A stretch of DNA of 9,403 nucleotides from an uncultured Lachnospiraceae bacterium (GTDB taxonomy: Bacteria; Bacillota; Clostridia; Lachnospirales; Lachnospiraceae). Under the pieces are notes generated by a model that did not search any database, was not told where the DNA came from, and saw nothing but the letters and a program-made list of their open reading frames with translations. Below are positions 1-6,024 of the stretch, piece by piece (positions within the stretch are counted from its first letter, which is position 1; every line of letters starts with the position of its first letter). The translations under genes were made by a program, and so were the position numbers. Where the stretch lies: assembly GCA_905236275.1 (NCBI GenBank), contig CAJOPI010000340.1, positions 1 through 9,403 on the forward strand, written 5' to 3'.

Positions 1-4
1 ATAA

Positions 5-27
5 GTTATTTATCTACAGTTCCTTAG
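5..27 (+). repeat. Flanking direct repeat, copy A (downstream end of the operon)
   Basis: This 23-bp segment matches 9266-9288 at 21 of 23 positions in the same orientation, including the exact 16-mer ATCTACAGTTCCTTAG at 12-27. The mismatches are at 9 and 11. It lies in a 133-bp A/T-rich region with no gene, beyond the last gene of the operon. It may be an intergenic repeat family of the genome or a scar of insertion. Confidence 0.75.
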
Positions 28-108
28 TACAGTATGCATAAAAAATCATACAATCCATACTATATATTTTAACTACATTCGGGGTAAAATTCAACAGTTG
101 ATTTTTTG

Positions 109-146
109 AAATATCTGTGAAGCTTGTACAAAATTAACAGATATTT
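109..146 (-). terminator. Possible operon-end hairpin overlapping the last codons of the alcohol dehydrogenase
   Basis: AAATATCTGT (109-118) is the exact reverse complement of ACAGATATTT (137-146), with an 18-nt loop that includes the stop codon at 134-136. The stem is A/T-rich and on the minus strand is followed by CAAAAAATC, not a T-run, so it is a poor classical terminator. A smaller palindrome, TCAAC-A-GTTGA (91-101), flanked by A and T runs, lies just beyond it and could add a weak stop in either direction. These are the only terminator candidates after the last gene. Confidence 0.35.
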
Positions 147-1249
147 AACACGATTCTCACGACATCTTCATTTGAAACAGGTCGGGGGTTGCCTGCGAAA
201 GTAAAATCTTTGCCTGCTTTTGAAACAATAACAGGGAGATTGCTTATCACCTCTTCTTTTTTTATGGATAAATCTGTCAATTTGAGGTTGGTTCCGAGTT
301 CATTCGAGAGGGTCTTTATCGCATTAAGAAGTTTTCCTGCCGCAGTTCTGTCGCTGTCAGTAAAGTCTGCAAAATTAAGCTTTTTTGCAAGAGATGCATA
401 TTTAGTGCAGCTTCTGCTGTCCTCCATATTGAAGACAATTGCCTCGGGGAGAAGAAGAGCATTGGCGAGACCATGGGGAATATGGAAAACTGCTCCTATC
501 TGATGCGAAATCGCATGACTTATTCCGAGACCTGCATTCTGGAAAGCCATTCCCGCCATGCTGCTTGCTGCAAGCATTTCGTGCCATTCGTCAGCAGTTG
601 CGGTCTGTTTATAGCACTTAGGCAGAAGGGCAAAAATCATCTTTACTGCGTATTCCGAAAGTGCATCGGTAAAGGCATCAGCATGATTTGCAACCAGAGC
701 CTCTACAGCGTGAGTGAGTGCGTCCATTCCGGAGTTTGCCGTTATCTTGGGCGGGCAGCTCATTACAAAGCGCTCATCGAGCCATGCCTCATCGGGGGCG
801 ATTGAGTCATCAACGACGGAGTCCTTTGTATTCGTGTCGGTATCTGTCACCACTGCAAAAGAAGTTACTTCCGAGCCGGTTCCGCTTGTGGTGGGAATCG
901 CTGCAAAGAAGGGTCTTTCTGCTCCTTCCAGCTTTGACGCATAGTAGGCGATAAGCTTTGCAGTATCTATTGCTGAACCTCCGCCGATTGCGACGATAAC
1001 TGTCGGTGAAAATTCCTTAAAAGCCTTAATTCCTTCTATTACCTTATTAAGAGGCGGGTCCGGAACGATTTCCGTATAAATTCCGATAGTATTTTTTGCC
1101 GAAAATCTCCGCTCATATTCATTTAAGAGGGGATGCCCCTTCAGGAAAGAATCCGAAACGATCCAGATTCTCTCGCAGGAGAAGCTTGCTATCCTCGCAC
1201 TGATATCATCATGACATTTAATCTCTGTATGTATCCTGAATCTTCCCAT
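134..1249 (-). CDS. Iron-containing alcohol dehydrogenase (PduQ/EutG-like)
   Basis: Reduces an aldehyde (probably acetaldehyde) to the alcohol with NADH, or the reverse, and so recycles NAD(H) for the aldehyde dehydrogenase. The 371 residues match the group III Fe-ADH family: GGGSAID (89-95), the PTTSGTGSE nucleotide motif (119-127), metal ligands Asp176 and His180 in GMDALTHAVEA, His245 and His259 in SHAISHQIGAVFHIPHG, and conserved His249. The length is that of PduQ and shorter than EutG. No encapsulation peptide is seen at either end, so entry into the shell may rely on another protein. The site AAAAAGGAG lies about 7 nt before the ATG, which settles the start. It is the last gene; a 10-bp inverted repeat overlaps its final codons. 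The substrate cannot be set from sequence: lactaldehyde and 1,2-propanediol are alternatives to acetaldehyde and ethanol. Confidence 0.94.
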   Translation of the reverse strand: MGRFRIHTEIKCHDDISARIASFSCERIWIVSDSFLKGHPLLNEYERRFSAKNTIGIYTEIVPDPPLNKVIEGIKAFKEFSPTVIVAIGGGSAIDTAKLIAYYASKLEGAERPFFAAIPTTSGTGSEVTSFAVVTDTDTNTKDSVVDDSIAPDEAWLDERFVMSCPPKITANSGMDALTHAVEALVANHADAFTDALSEYAVKMIFALLPKCYKQTATADEWHEMLAASSMAGMAFQNAGLGISHAISHQIGAVFHIPHGLANALLLPEAIVFNMEDSRSCTKYASLAKKLNFADFTDSDRTAAGKLLNAIKTLSNELGTNLKLTDLSIKKEEVISNLPVIVSKAGKDFTFAGNPRPVSNEDVVRIVLNIC

Positions 1250-1276
1250 TGTGGTCTCCTTTTTAAAATATGATTA

Positions 1277-1295
1277 GCGAAGTTTCGCAGCGAAA
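1277..1295 (-). other. Short overlapping inverted repeats before the alcohol dehydrogenase gene
   Basis: The 83-nt gap 1250-1332 holds GCGA/TCGC (1277-1280 with 1285-1288, 4-nt loop), overlapped by TTTCGC/GCGAAA (1283-1288 with 1290-1295). The two pairings exclude each other. Stems are short, and the rest of the gap shows only the AAAAAGGAG site near the ATG. A weak mRNA structure or protein site is possible. Confidence 0.3.
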
Positions 1296-1332
1296 GCGTC
1301 CTGAATTGGATTTGTAAATTTGAGCAACGTCA

Positions 1333-2787
1333 CTATTTGATAGAAAAAGCACCGGCGAGAACGCAGCGTCTTTCGCGGGCGAAGTTCCGCGCGGTAGTTG
1401 TGCCTTCGCCTGTGGGAGTTGCAATGGTGAAAGTTGTCGGACCTTCGGCTCCGAAACCAATACCTGCGTAGGTAGGAGCGTTCTTAACAAAAATGGAAGT
1501 CTGGAGAAGCCTTGCAGCCTTATTCAGTCTGTCAACATTTTCAGAGTGCATGGAAGCCGTATGATGAAGCCCGTTTTCGAGTTCAAGAGCAATATTCAGG
1601 GCGCATTCAAAATCAGGAACCCTGATGATAGGGATGATCGGCATCAGCATTTCGATTTTTGCAAAAGGGTCTTTCTCAGTTGACTCTACAACGATAAGCC
1701 TCGGCTCACCACTGAAAGCAACGCCTGCGTCAGTAAGGATCTTAACTGCACTTCTTCCTACGTAATTCTTATTTGGTGTCTGCTTCGGTGTAACCGTAAG
1801 TGCTTCGAGCTTCCTGATGTCGTCGGGGTTCGTGATATAAACAGCACCATTCTGCTGCATATTATAAACAAGATAATCAGCAATGGAAGAAACTGCGACG
1901 ATATTCTTCTCTGCAATGCAGGGAACATTGTTGTCGAAAGAGGCTCCGTTTACAATGTCTTTTGCAGCCTTCACGATATCGGCGGTTTCGTCAACGATCG
2001 TGGGAGGATTTCCCGCACCAGCGCCTAAGGTCTTCTTGCCTGAGCGCATTGCCTGATCTACCACGCCGGGACCACCGGTAACAACGAGCATATTGATGCC
2101 CGGATTTGTCATCATTTCCTGTGCTGCTTCAATAGAAGGATTTTTGACAGTTACGATAAGATTCTCAATTCCGCTGGATTCACTTACTATCTTGTTCATA
2201 AGACCGATAAGCCACTGTGAGGTTTCCTTTGCACCCGGATGCGGTGAGAAATAAATAGCATTGCCGGCAGCTATCATTCCGATGGAATTGCAGATAATGG
2301 TCTCGGTCGGATTCGTCGAAGGACAGATCGCACCGATAACTCCGTAAGGGCAGTACTCGTAAAGTGTCATACCGCCGTCGCCGGTGAGAACCTGTGTTGC
2401 AGCGTTAAGGTCTTCAACGCCGGGGGTGTTTTCAAGTGCAATTCTGTTCTTCAATTCTTTATCATGAACATTACCCATCTTGGTTTCTGAAACGGCTCTT
2501 TCTGCCATCTCCATTGTAAGTGGCATAAGTCTTTCGCGAATTGCTTTTATGATTTTTCTCCTTCTGTCGAGAGAAGTATCAAAAAGCTTTGCCTGTGCGA
2601 CATGGGCAGCTTTAACCGCCTCATCTACAGTATCGAAAACTCCGTTACTGTGAGTCGTGACTGCAGCAGAAGCAGCCTCCATGCCCCTGTTTTCAGCTGT
2701 TCTTGCAACCTCTGAAACACAGTGGGGACAGCCGCCCTCTCCGGCTATAATCTTGTTTACAATTGCTGTTACATCAAATGCTTCCAT
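1333..2787 (-). CDS. eutE: CoA-acylating aldehyde dehydrogenase (EutE/PduP family)
   Basis: Oxidises an aldehyde, probably acetaldehyde, with CoA and NAD+ to acyl-CoA, or the reverse; it is a core lumen enzyme of metabolosomes. The 484 residues align from memory along most of their length with EutE: TPGVEDL (121-127), TPTET-like PSTNPTET (156-163), VVTGGPGVV (235-243), GAGAGNPP (255-262), catalytic Cys290 in FDNNVPC, LHHTASMHS (407-415), SIFVKN (431-436) and the C-terminal TPTGEGTT...RERRCVLAGAF. Residues 3-16 (AFDVTAIVNKIIAG) form an amphipathic helix separated from the body by about 30 residues, which fits an encapsulation peptide plus linker. The linker carries an unusual Cys-Pro-His-Cys motif (20-23). 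The helix places it in the lumen. AAAGGA lies about 10 nt before the ATG. Eighty-three nt separate it from the alcohol dehydrogenase gene. Confidence 0.95.
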   Translation of the reverse strand: MEAFDVTAIVNKIIAGEGGCPHCVSEVARTAENRGMEAASAAVTTHSNGVFDTVDEAVKAAHVAQAKLFDTSLDRRRKIIKAIRERLMPLTMEMAERAVSETKMGNVHDKELKNRIALENTPGVEDLNAATQVLTGDGGMTLYEYCPYGVIGAICPSTNPTETIICNSIGMIAAGNAIYFSPHPGAKETSQWLIGLMNKIVSESSGIENLIVTVKNPSIEAAQEMMTNPGINMLVVTGGPGVVDQAMRSGKKTLGAGAGNPPTIVDETADIVKAAKDIVNGASFDNNVPCIAEKNIVAVSSIADYLVYNMQQNGAVYITNPDDIRKLEALTVTPKQTPNKNYVGRSAVKILTDAGVAFSGEPRLIVVESTEKDPFAKIEMLMPIIPIIRVPDFECALNIALELENGLHHTASMHSENVDRLNKAARLLQTSIFVKNAPTYAGIGFGAEGPTTFTIATPTGEGTTTARNFARERRCVLAGAFSIK

Positions 2788-2809
2788 TTTCCATTCATCC
2801 TTTCTTTCT

Positions 2810-3061
2810 CTAATCCACTATACCAACAATTATTGCATCAACCGGTGCATCTCTGTTTTCGCTTCTCAGCGCTTTTCTTGCAGAGCTTCCCGTAGTAATG
2901 ATCACCTCTTCACCGTTGCCGGCACCTATCATATCAACGGCAACGAGATGTTTGCCGTTTTCACTGCCCTCGGTTACTTCAACCTTCATAAGCTTCATAC
3001 CTATCAGGCTTTCTTCTTTTTTCGTGGAAACAACGTTTCCGATTACCCGTCCAAGTATCAT
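2810..3061 (-). CDS. eutN: EutN/CcmL-type pentameric shell vertex protein (BMC-P)
   Basis: Caps the vertices of the shell as a pentamer. The 83 residues span a full EutN/CcmL domain (PF03319): MILGRVIGNVVST at the N-terminus, the LIGMKLMKVEV strand (19-29), D43 and GAGNGE (46-51), TTGSSAR (56-62) and the closing PVDAIIVGIVD (73-83). The length is normal for the smaller members of the family. Sites AAAAAGGAG and, closer, GAGG lie before the ATG. It follows eutJ by 17 nt and precedes the aldehyde dehydrogenase gene by 22 nt, consistent with translational coupling. It is the only vertex protein seen, which is enough to close a shell if one pentamer type fills all vertices. Confidence 0.95.
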   Translation of the reverse strand: MILGRVIGNVVSTKKEESLIGMKLMKVEVTEGSENGKHLVAVDMIGAGNGEEVIITTGSSARKALRSENRDAPVDAIIVGIVD

Positions 3062-3078
3062 TTGTCCTCAGCTCCTTT

Positions 3079-3936
3079 TTATCCTGCTTTTGCGTCTGAA
3101 AGTGCTATTCCGAAAGGGGTTACGAATTCGGGAAATTCCGGTTTCAGGATTTCAGCAGAAACTATTTTTGAAAAGACCTCCTGAAATTCATCAAAATTTG
3201 TTGCACCGCCCACAAGGTAGACTTTCCTTACGCTTTTGCCGTATTCTTTTATAAAGTTTGCCGTTATGGTTGCCATTTTTTCAACCACAGGTCTTATTAT
3301 CTGAAAGTTTTGTTTCCTTAAATTCACATCCCGTTTTCTTGCTTCTCCTTCTGCAAGAGGGATTCCGAGTGCGCCTGAGAGAACCAGCGTCATCTGGGTT
3401 CCGCCTGTCGGTTCATCAGCGGAGAAAACCATTTTTCCTTTTTTAAATATGCTTATTCCTGTTGTTCCGCCGCCTATATCAACTACCGCACCATCGGTAA
3501 CGTTCATGGCTTTTGCAGCAGCTTCGGGTTCGTCTATTATTTTAAGGACTTCCATTTCGGCTGCTTCTATGACGTGTCCGACAGCGTTCCTGTTATTCCC
3601 GATTGTTCCGGGCGGTATCGCACCTGAAGCGTGTGTGAGTTCTATTCCCAGAACTTCTTCAGCCTCGGCTTTCAGTTCCCGGACTATTTTCACTGCTTCG
3701 GAATATTTTACGACCAGTCCGTCACGAACCACATCAGCGTCACGAGATGCCGCAAAAACAGGCTCACCGTCTGCATCAGCGACAATCAGTACTATCGACG
3801 AGGTTCCAAGATCCACCCCAACACTGACGGGTTCTTTTATCTTTTCGCGTTTTATTTCAGCATTATCAGATAAAACCAATTGGTGGATATTTTTCATTCT
3901 TGTGTTGGTCAGATTCATTCGTTCTTTTATGTTCAT
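3079..3936 (-). CDS. eutJ: EutJ-like chaperone, Hsp70/actin-fold ATPase
   Basis: EutJ is a predicted chaperone or reactivase encoded in ethanolamine-type operons; its client is not firmly known. The 285 residues (E. coli EutJ is about 278) carry the actin/Hsp70 nucleotide-binding motifs: phosphate-1 VGVDLGTSS (39-47), a conserved ADVVRDGLVV (67-76), IPPGT (107-111), DEPEAAA (135-141), phosphate-2 VDIGGGTTGISIF (152-164), SADEPTGGT (172-180) and the adenosine motif VYLVGGA (239-245). Residues 1-36 precede the first strand and are Lys- and Asn-rich. Upstream is a modest GAGAG site; internal Met7 and Met14 are alternative starts but have no better site. It follows a 140-nt gap with a strong hairpin and is closely followed by eutN (17 nt). 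No ethanolamine ammonia-lyase is encoded in the window, so the client here is open. Confidence 0.93.
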   Translation of the reverse strand: MNIKERMNLTNTRMKNIHQLVLSDNAEIKREKIKEPVSVGVDLGTSSIVLIVADADGEPVFAASRDADVVRDGLVVKYSEAVKIVRELKAEAEEVLGIELTHASGAIPPGTIGNNRNAVGHVIEAAEMEVLKIIDEPEAAAKAMNVTDGAVVDIGGGTTGISIFKKGKMVFSADEPTGGTQMTLVLSGALGIPLAEGEARKRDVNLRKQNFQIIRPVVEKMATITANFIKEYGKSVRKVYLVGGATNFDEFQEVFSKIVSAEILKPEFPEFVTPFGIALSDAKAG

Positions 3937-3981
3937 AATGTTTAGCTCTCTCTTAATTTGGACGTCATCTCAGGTCTTTTG

Positions 3982-4035
3982 AAAAAACTTTTTGCCGCGC
4001 AAAACCGTTTTTTAAGTGCGGTCAAAAAGTTTTTT
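3982..4035 (-). terminator. Strong hairpin in the pduL-eutJ gap, terminator- or attenuator-like
   Basis: In a 140-nt gap, 3982-3994 (AAAAAACTTTTTG) is the exact reverse complement of 4023-4035. The stem continues with 3995-3998 (CCGC) against 4018-4021 (GCGG) after one unpaired T at 4022, leaving a 19-nt loop. That makes 17 base pairs. Read on the minus strand the hairpin ends in six T, and the A/T arms make it look usable in both directions. Lying inside the operon, it could lower expression of eutJ and the genes after it, or protect a processed end. No convincing promoter follows it before eutJ. Confidence 0.6.
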
Positions 4036-4076
4036 TGCAAATTCTTTAGGACCGATTGCGTCACCTGAATGAAAAC

Positions 4077-4718
4077 CTAACGCAGGATATCAACTATATG
4101 CGCTATGGAATCATTTGAAGCGCCGACAGCATTTCCCTCGTCAGTGTCGATGTGCATCTCCAGACTAAAATCATCTCCGATGCGGATTTCACAGTCATCG
4201 AGATAAGCAGTTCGTTCAGGACTCTCGATTTTAACGACCACGTTCTGACCGCTGTGGAGTCCTAAGAGTCTTGCGTCATCGGTCTGTACGTGAATGTGAC
4301 GCTTGGCGATTATGACTCCTTTTTCTAAATAGAGTTCGGCATGCGGACTCCGTATGGTAATTCCCGGAGTGGCTTCTATATTGCCGCTCAAACGAATCGG
4401 GGCATTTATGCCGAGAGCTCTTGCATCTGTCATGGAAAGCTCTATCTGCGAATAGCGTCTGCAGGGACCTAAGATCCTTACCTTCTCCATGGAGCCTTTT
4501 GGACCGATAAGGGTTACGAGTTTATCTGAGGCAAAATCGTCTCCCTGATTCAGCTTTTTTTTCATCTGCAGAGGCTCATTGGGGAAAAGAATATCATAAT
4601 CTTCCTGTGTCAGATGAACATGTTTGTTGGAAATTCCAACCGGTATCTTGATATAGTTTTTTAAGTTTGCGATTAGATTTATAACCTCGTTTTGGAGGTT
4701 TGTATTTGCTGCTTCCAT
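4077..4718 (-). CDS. pduL: PduL-type phosphate acyltransferase
   Basis: Transfers the acyl group of acyl-CoA to phosphate, releasing CoA inside the compartment and giving acyl phosphate (here probably acetyl phosphate) for ATP synthesis outside. The 213 residues contain the two-barrel PduL domain (PF06130). Likely zinc and active-site residues are visible: His33 and His35 in SNKHVHLT, Arg87/Arg88 in CRRYSQIEL, His141 and His143 in KRHIHVQTDDAR, and His189 in EMHIDTDEGNA. Residues 1-22 (EAANTNLQNEVINLIANLKN core) form an amphipathic helix before the barrel, as expected for an encapsulation peptide, so it is probably lumenal. The start is set by an AAGAGG site 6 nt upstream, itself duplicated (see 4720-4739). 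It lies 32 nt after the shell gene and 140 nt before eutJ. A coding-like peptide in another frame overlaps the stop codon (4012-4089), so the true C-terminus merits checking. Confidence 0.94.
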   Translation of the reverse strand: MEAANTNLQNEVINLIANLKNYIKIPVGISNKHVHLTQEDYDILFPNEPLQMKKKLNQGDDFASDKLVTLIGPKGSMEKVRILGPCRRYSQIELSMTDARALGINAPIRLSGNIEATPGITIRSPHAELYLEKGVIIAKRHIHVQTDDARLLGLHSGQNVVVKIESPERTAYLDDCEIRIGDDFSLEMHIDTDEGNAVGASNDSIAHIVDILR

Positions 4719-4719
4719 T

Positions 4720-4739
4720 TATTACCTCTTATTACCTCT
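4720..4739 (-). repeat. Tandem 10-bp duplication of the pduL ribosome binding site
   Basis: On the minus strand the unit AGAGGTAATA occurs twice in direct contact, immediately before the pduL ATG. The near copy puts AGAGG 6 nt from the start codon, a good spacing; the far copy puts it 16 nt away, too far for direct use. The duplication lies in the 32-nt gap after the shell gene. It could be a simple slippage event or could aid ribosome capture for this gene. Confidence 0.8.
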
Positions 4740-4750
4740 GTTTTGAATAT

Positions 4751-5284
4751 TTATTTCTTGTTTTTGGGTCCTGATTTTTTTGCTTTTGAATTTCCGCCCT
4801 TTGAAGATTTTGCCGCTGTGCTTTTTTCATTGGCTTTCGCTTCCGCTTTGCTGTCTTCTTTTATGTCTTCAACAGTTTCTTTTACTTCTTCTTTTGCTGT
4901 GGGAAGAAGGTCTGCGGGAGTTTTTGCTTCTGTTATAAGCCCGGCTTTTTCTTCGATTTTATTTCCGGTATTTTTTTCGGGAACTGCCGGAGCTTTGCTT
5001 TCGTTTACGTCCGGTTCAAGAGCAAGCTCCAGAGTAGCTGCCGGTCTTGCAATGACTTTAGCTGAAACCATCCAGCCCTTCTCAACTGCTATGGATTTTC
5101 CGGCTGATAAGGCTGCATTTACAGCACCTACATCACCAGTCACGAGTATCGTTGTCCAGCCATGTCCCTTTGCCAGGGTTTTCTGACGGACATGAACATT
5201 TGCGGCCTTAGCCATCGTGTCACCTACTGTTATCGCTGCCACGAGTCCTTTAACTTCAAGCATTCCTAAAGATTCTTTTATCAT
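4751..5284 (-). CDS. BMC-H hexameric shell protein with long charged C-terminal tail
   Basis: Forms hexagonal tiles that make the facets of the compartment shell. Residues 1-90 are a single BMC domain (Pfam BMC, PduA/EutM type): SLGMLEVKGLVAAI, D22-AMAKAANV-like helix (DTMAKAANV), TGDVGAVNAAL (49-59) and the closing VIARP (77-81). The pore loop reads K39-G40-H41-G42-W43, where PduA/EutM-type proteins commonly have GSG, so His41 should line the pore. Residues 91-177 are an added tail of about 87 residues with alternating Lys, Glu and Ala, little hydrophobic content apart from GLITEA...ADLLPTA (115-130), and a very basic Ser/Gly/Lys end. It looks disordered and is not the helix-turn-helix tail of EutK. 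AAGGTGG precedes the ATG. This is the only hexamer gene in the window and no tandem BMC-T is present, so either it builds the facets alone or other shell genes lie elsewhere. Confidence 0.93.
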   Translation of the reverse strand: MIKESLGMLEVKGLVAAITVGDTMAKAANVHVRQKTLAKGHGWTTILVTGDVGAVNAALSAGKSIAVEKGWMVSAKVIARPAATLELALEPDVNESKAPAVPEKNTGNKIEEKAGLITEAKTPADLLPTAKEEVKETVEDIKEDSKAEAKANEKSTAAKSSKGGNSKAKKSGPKNKK

Positions 5285-5305
5285 TATTGCCCACCTTCAT
5301 AAAAA

Positions 5306-5932
5306 TCAGTAACGGTTTACAGTCAACTTTTTATCTCTTATGATCTCACCTGCTGCATAGCTTATGATGCAGTCTTTATCTATATCCACACTGCTTCCGG
5401 CAGGAAGGTTTTTTAAGTTTGCAGCTATAAGGACCGGAGATTTATGAGCGGAACTTATAAGCTGGTTTATCTCGACGATCCTTAGACCGTATTCGGATAA
5501 TTTCCGCTGATATGCGGAAAAGAGCTTCCTGTAATTAAAGGAGGAAATATCCGAGAGCGGTTCAAGTGAGCTTTTCAATATCACTATATCCCTTCCTTTG
5601 ACGAAACAGTCCTGAAGCAGTTCGCTTAAAGGACAATCCGCTATTCCGACGACGGCCTTTGCCTGCACGTTCAATGGAAGTGCGGTTATCAGAAGCGGGA
5701 TGCTTTTTTCACTCCGTATCGCTTCCGAGCAGGTGCTGAGAACGACATCATATTCTGAATCAAGGGCTTCCCTGACCGCCTCGGAATAACGCTGATAATC
5801 ACCGTCATTGACCTCGACGATGAGGAGCTTTTTTCCTTTGGCTTTTCCGGTGGATTTGCTGCCGTCCGGCTCAGTGGATAAACTTTCATTTATAAGATCA
5901 CGTATCAGATTTTCCAATTCGTAATTAGTCAT
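5306..5932 (-). CDS. Microcompartment-associated flavoprotein-like protein (Firmicute eut/GRM accessory family)
   Basis: A 208-residue protein resembling the accessory proteins of about 200 residues encoded in Firmicute ethanolamine and glycyl-radical microcompartment operons, often annotated as flavoprotein or 'ethanolamine utilization protein' (I recall the TIGR02536 type). Function in this family is not established. Seen: residues 4-18 (YELENLIRDLINESL) form an amphipathic helix, followed by a Ser/Gly/Lys linker (about 22-34) and an alpha/beta body from KKLLIVEV (34). That is the layout of a shell-targeting encapsulation peptide plus linker. The segment LLITALPLN...GIADCPLSELL...GRDIVIL (80-119), then FNYRKLFSAYQRKLSEYGLRIVE (132-154), and a C-terminal ISYAAGEII fit the family from memory. 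No clear FMN-binding signature or Cys cluster is visible. The site AAGAGGT precedes the ATG. It lies 83 nt after the PFOR gene and 21 nt before the shell gene, so it is probably a lumen protein. Confidence 0.7.
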   Translation of the reverse strand: MTNYELENLIRDLINESLSTEPDGSKSTGKAKGKKLLIVEVNDGDYQRYSEAVREALDSEYDVVLSTCSEAIRSEKSIPLLITALPLNVQAKAVVGIADCPLSELLQDCFVKGRDIVILKSSLEPLSDISSFNYRKLFSAYQRKLSEYGLRIVEINQLISSAHKSPVLIAANLKNLPAGSSVDIDKDCIISYAAGEIIRDKKLTVNRY

Positions 5933-5989
5933 AAATATTTACCTCTTGTCTATTCTAAGATTATTTTGGCTCTGATAATTAGTAAAAAT

Positions 5990-6024
5990 CTGAACTTTTT
6001 AAGTGAAATTCACTTTCAAGTCAG
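5990..6024 (-). other. Stem-loop spanning the PFOR stop codon
   Basis: AAGTGAA (6001-6007) and TTCACTT (6009-6015) form a 15-base odd palindrome directly next to the PFOR stop codon (6016-6018). An outer arm, CTGA-A-CTT at 5990-5997 against AAGTCAG at 6018-6024, can extend it with one bulge and a small internal loop. No T-run follows on the minus strand, so it is not a classical terminator. It sits in the 83-nt gap that separates the PFOR gene from the rest, and might be an RNA processing or stabilising element or a protein-binding site. Confidence 0.45.

Noticed and set aside
2657..5186. Long plus-strand frames at 2657-3184, 3449-3982 and 4692-5186
   Set aside because: Each lies antisense to a clearly recognised microcompartment gene, and the translations are low-complexity Ser/Phe/Leu-rich with no family resemblance.
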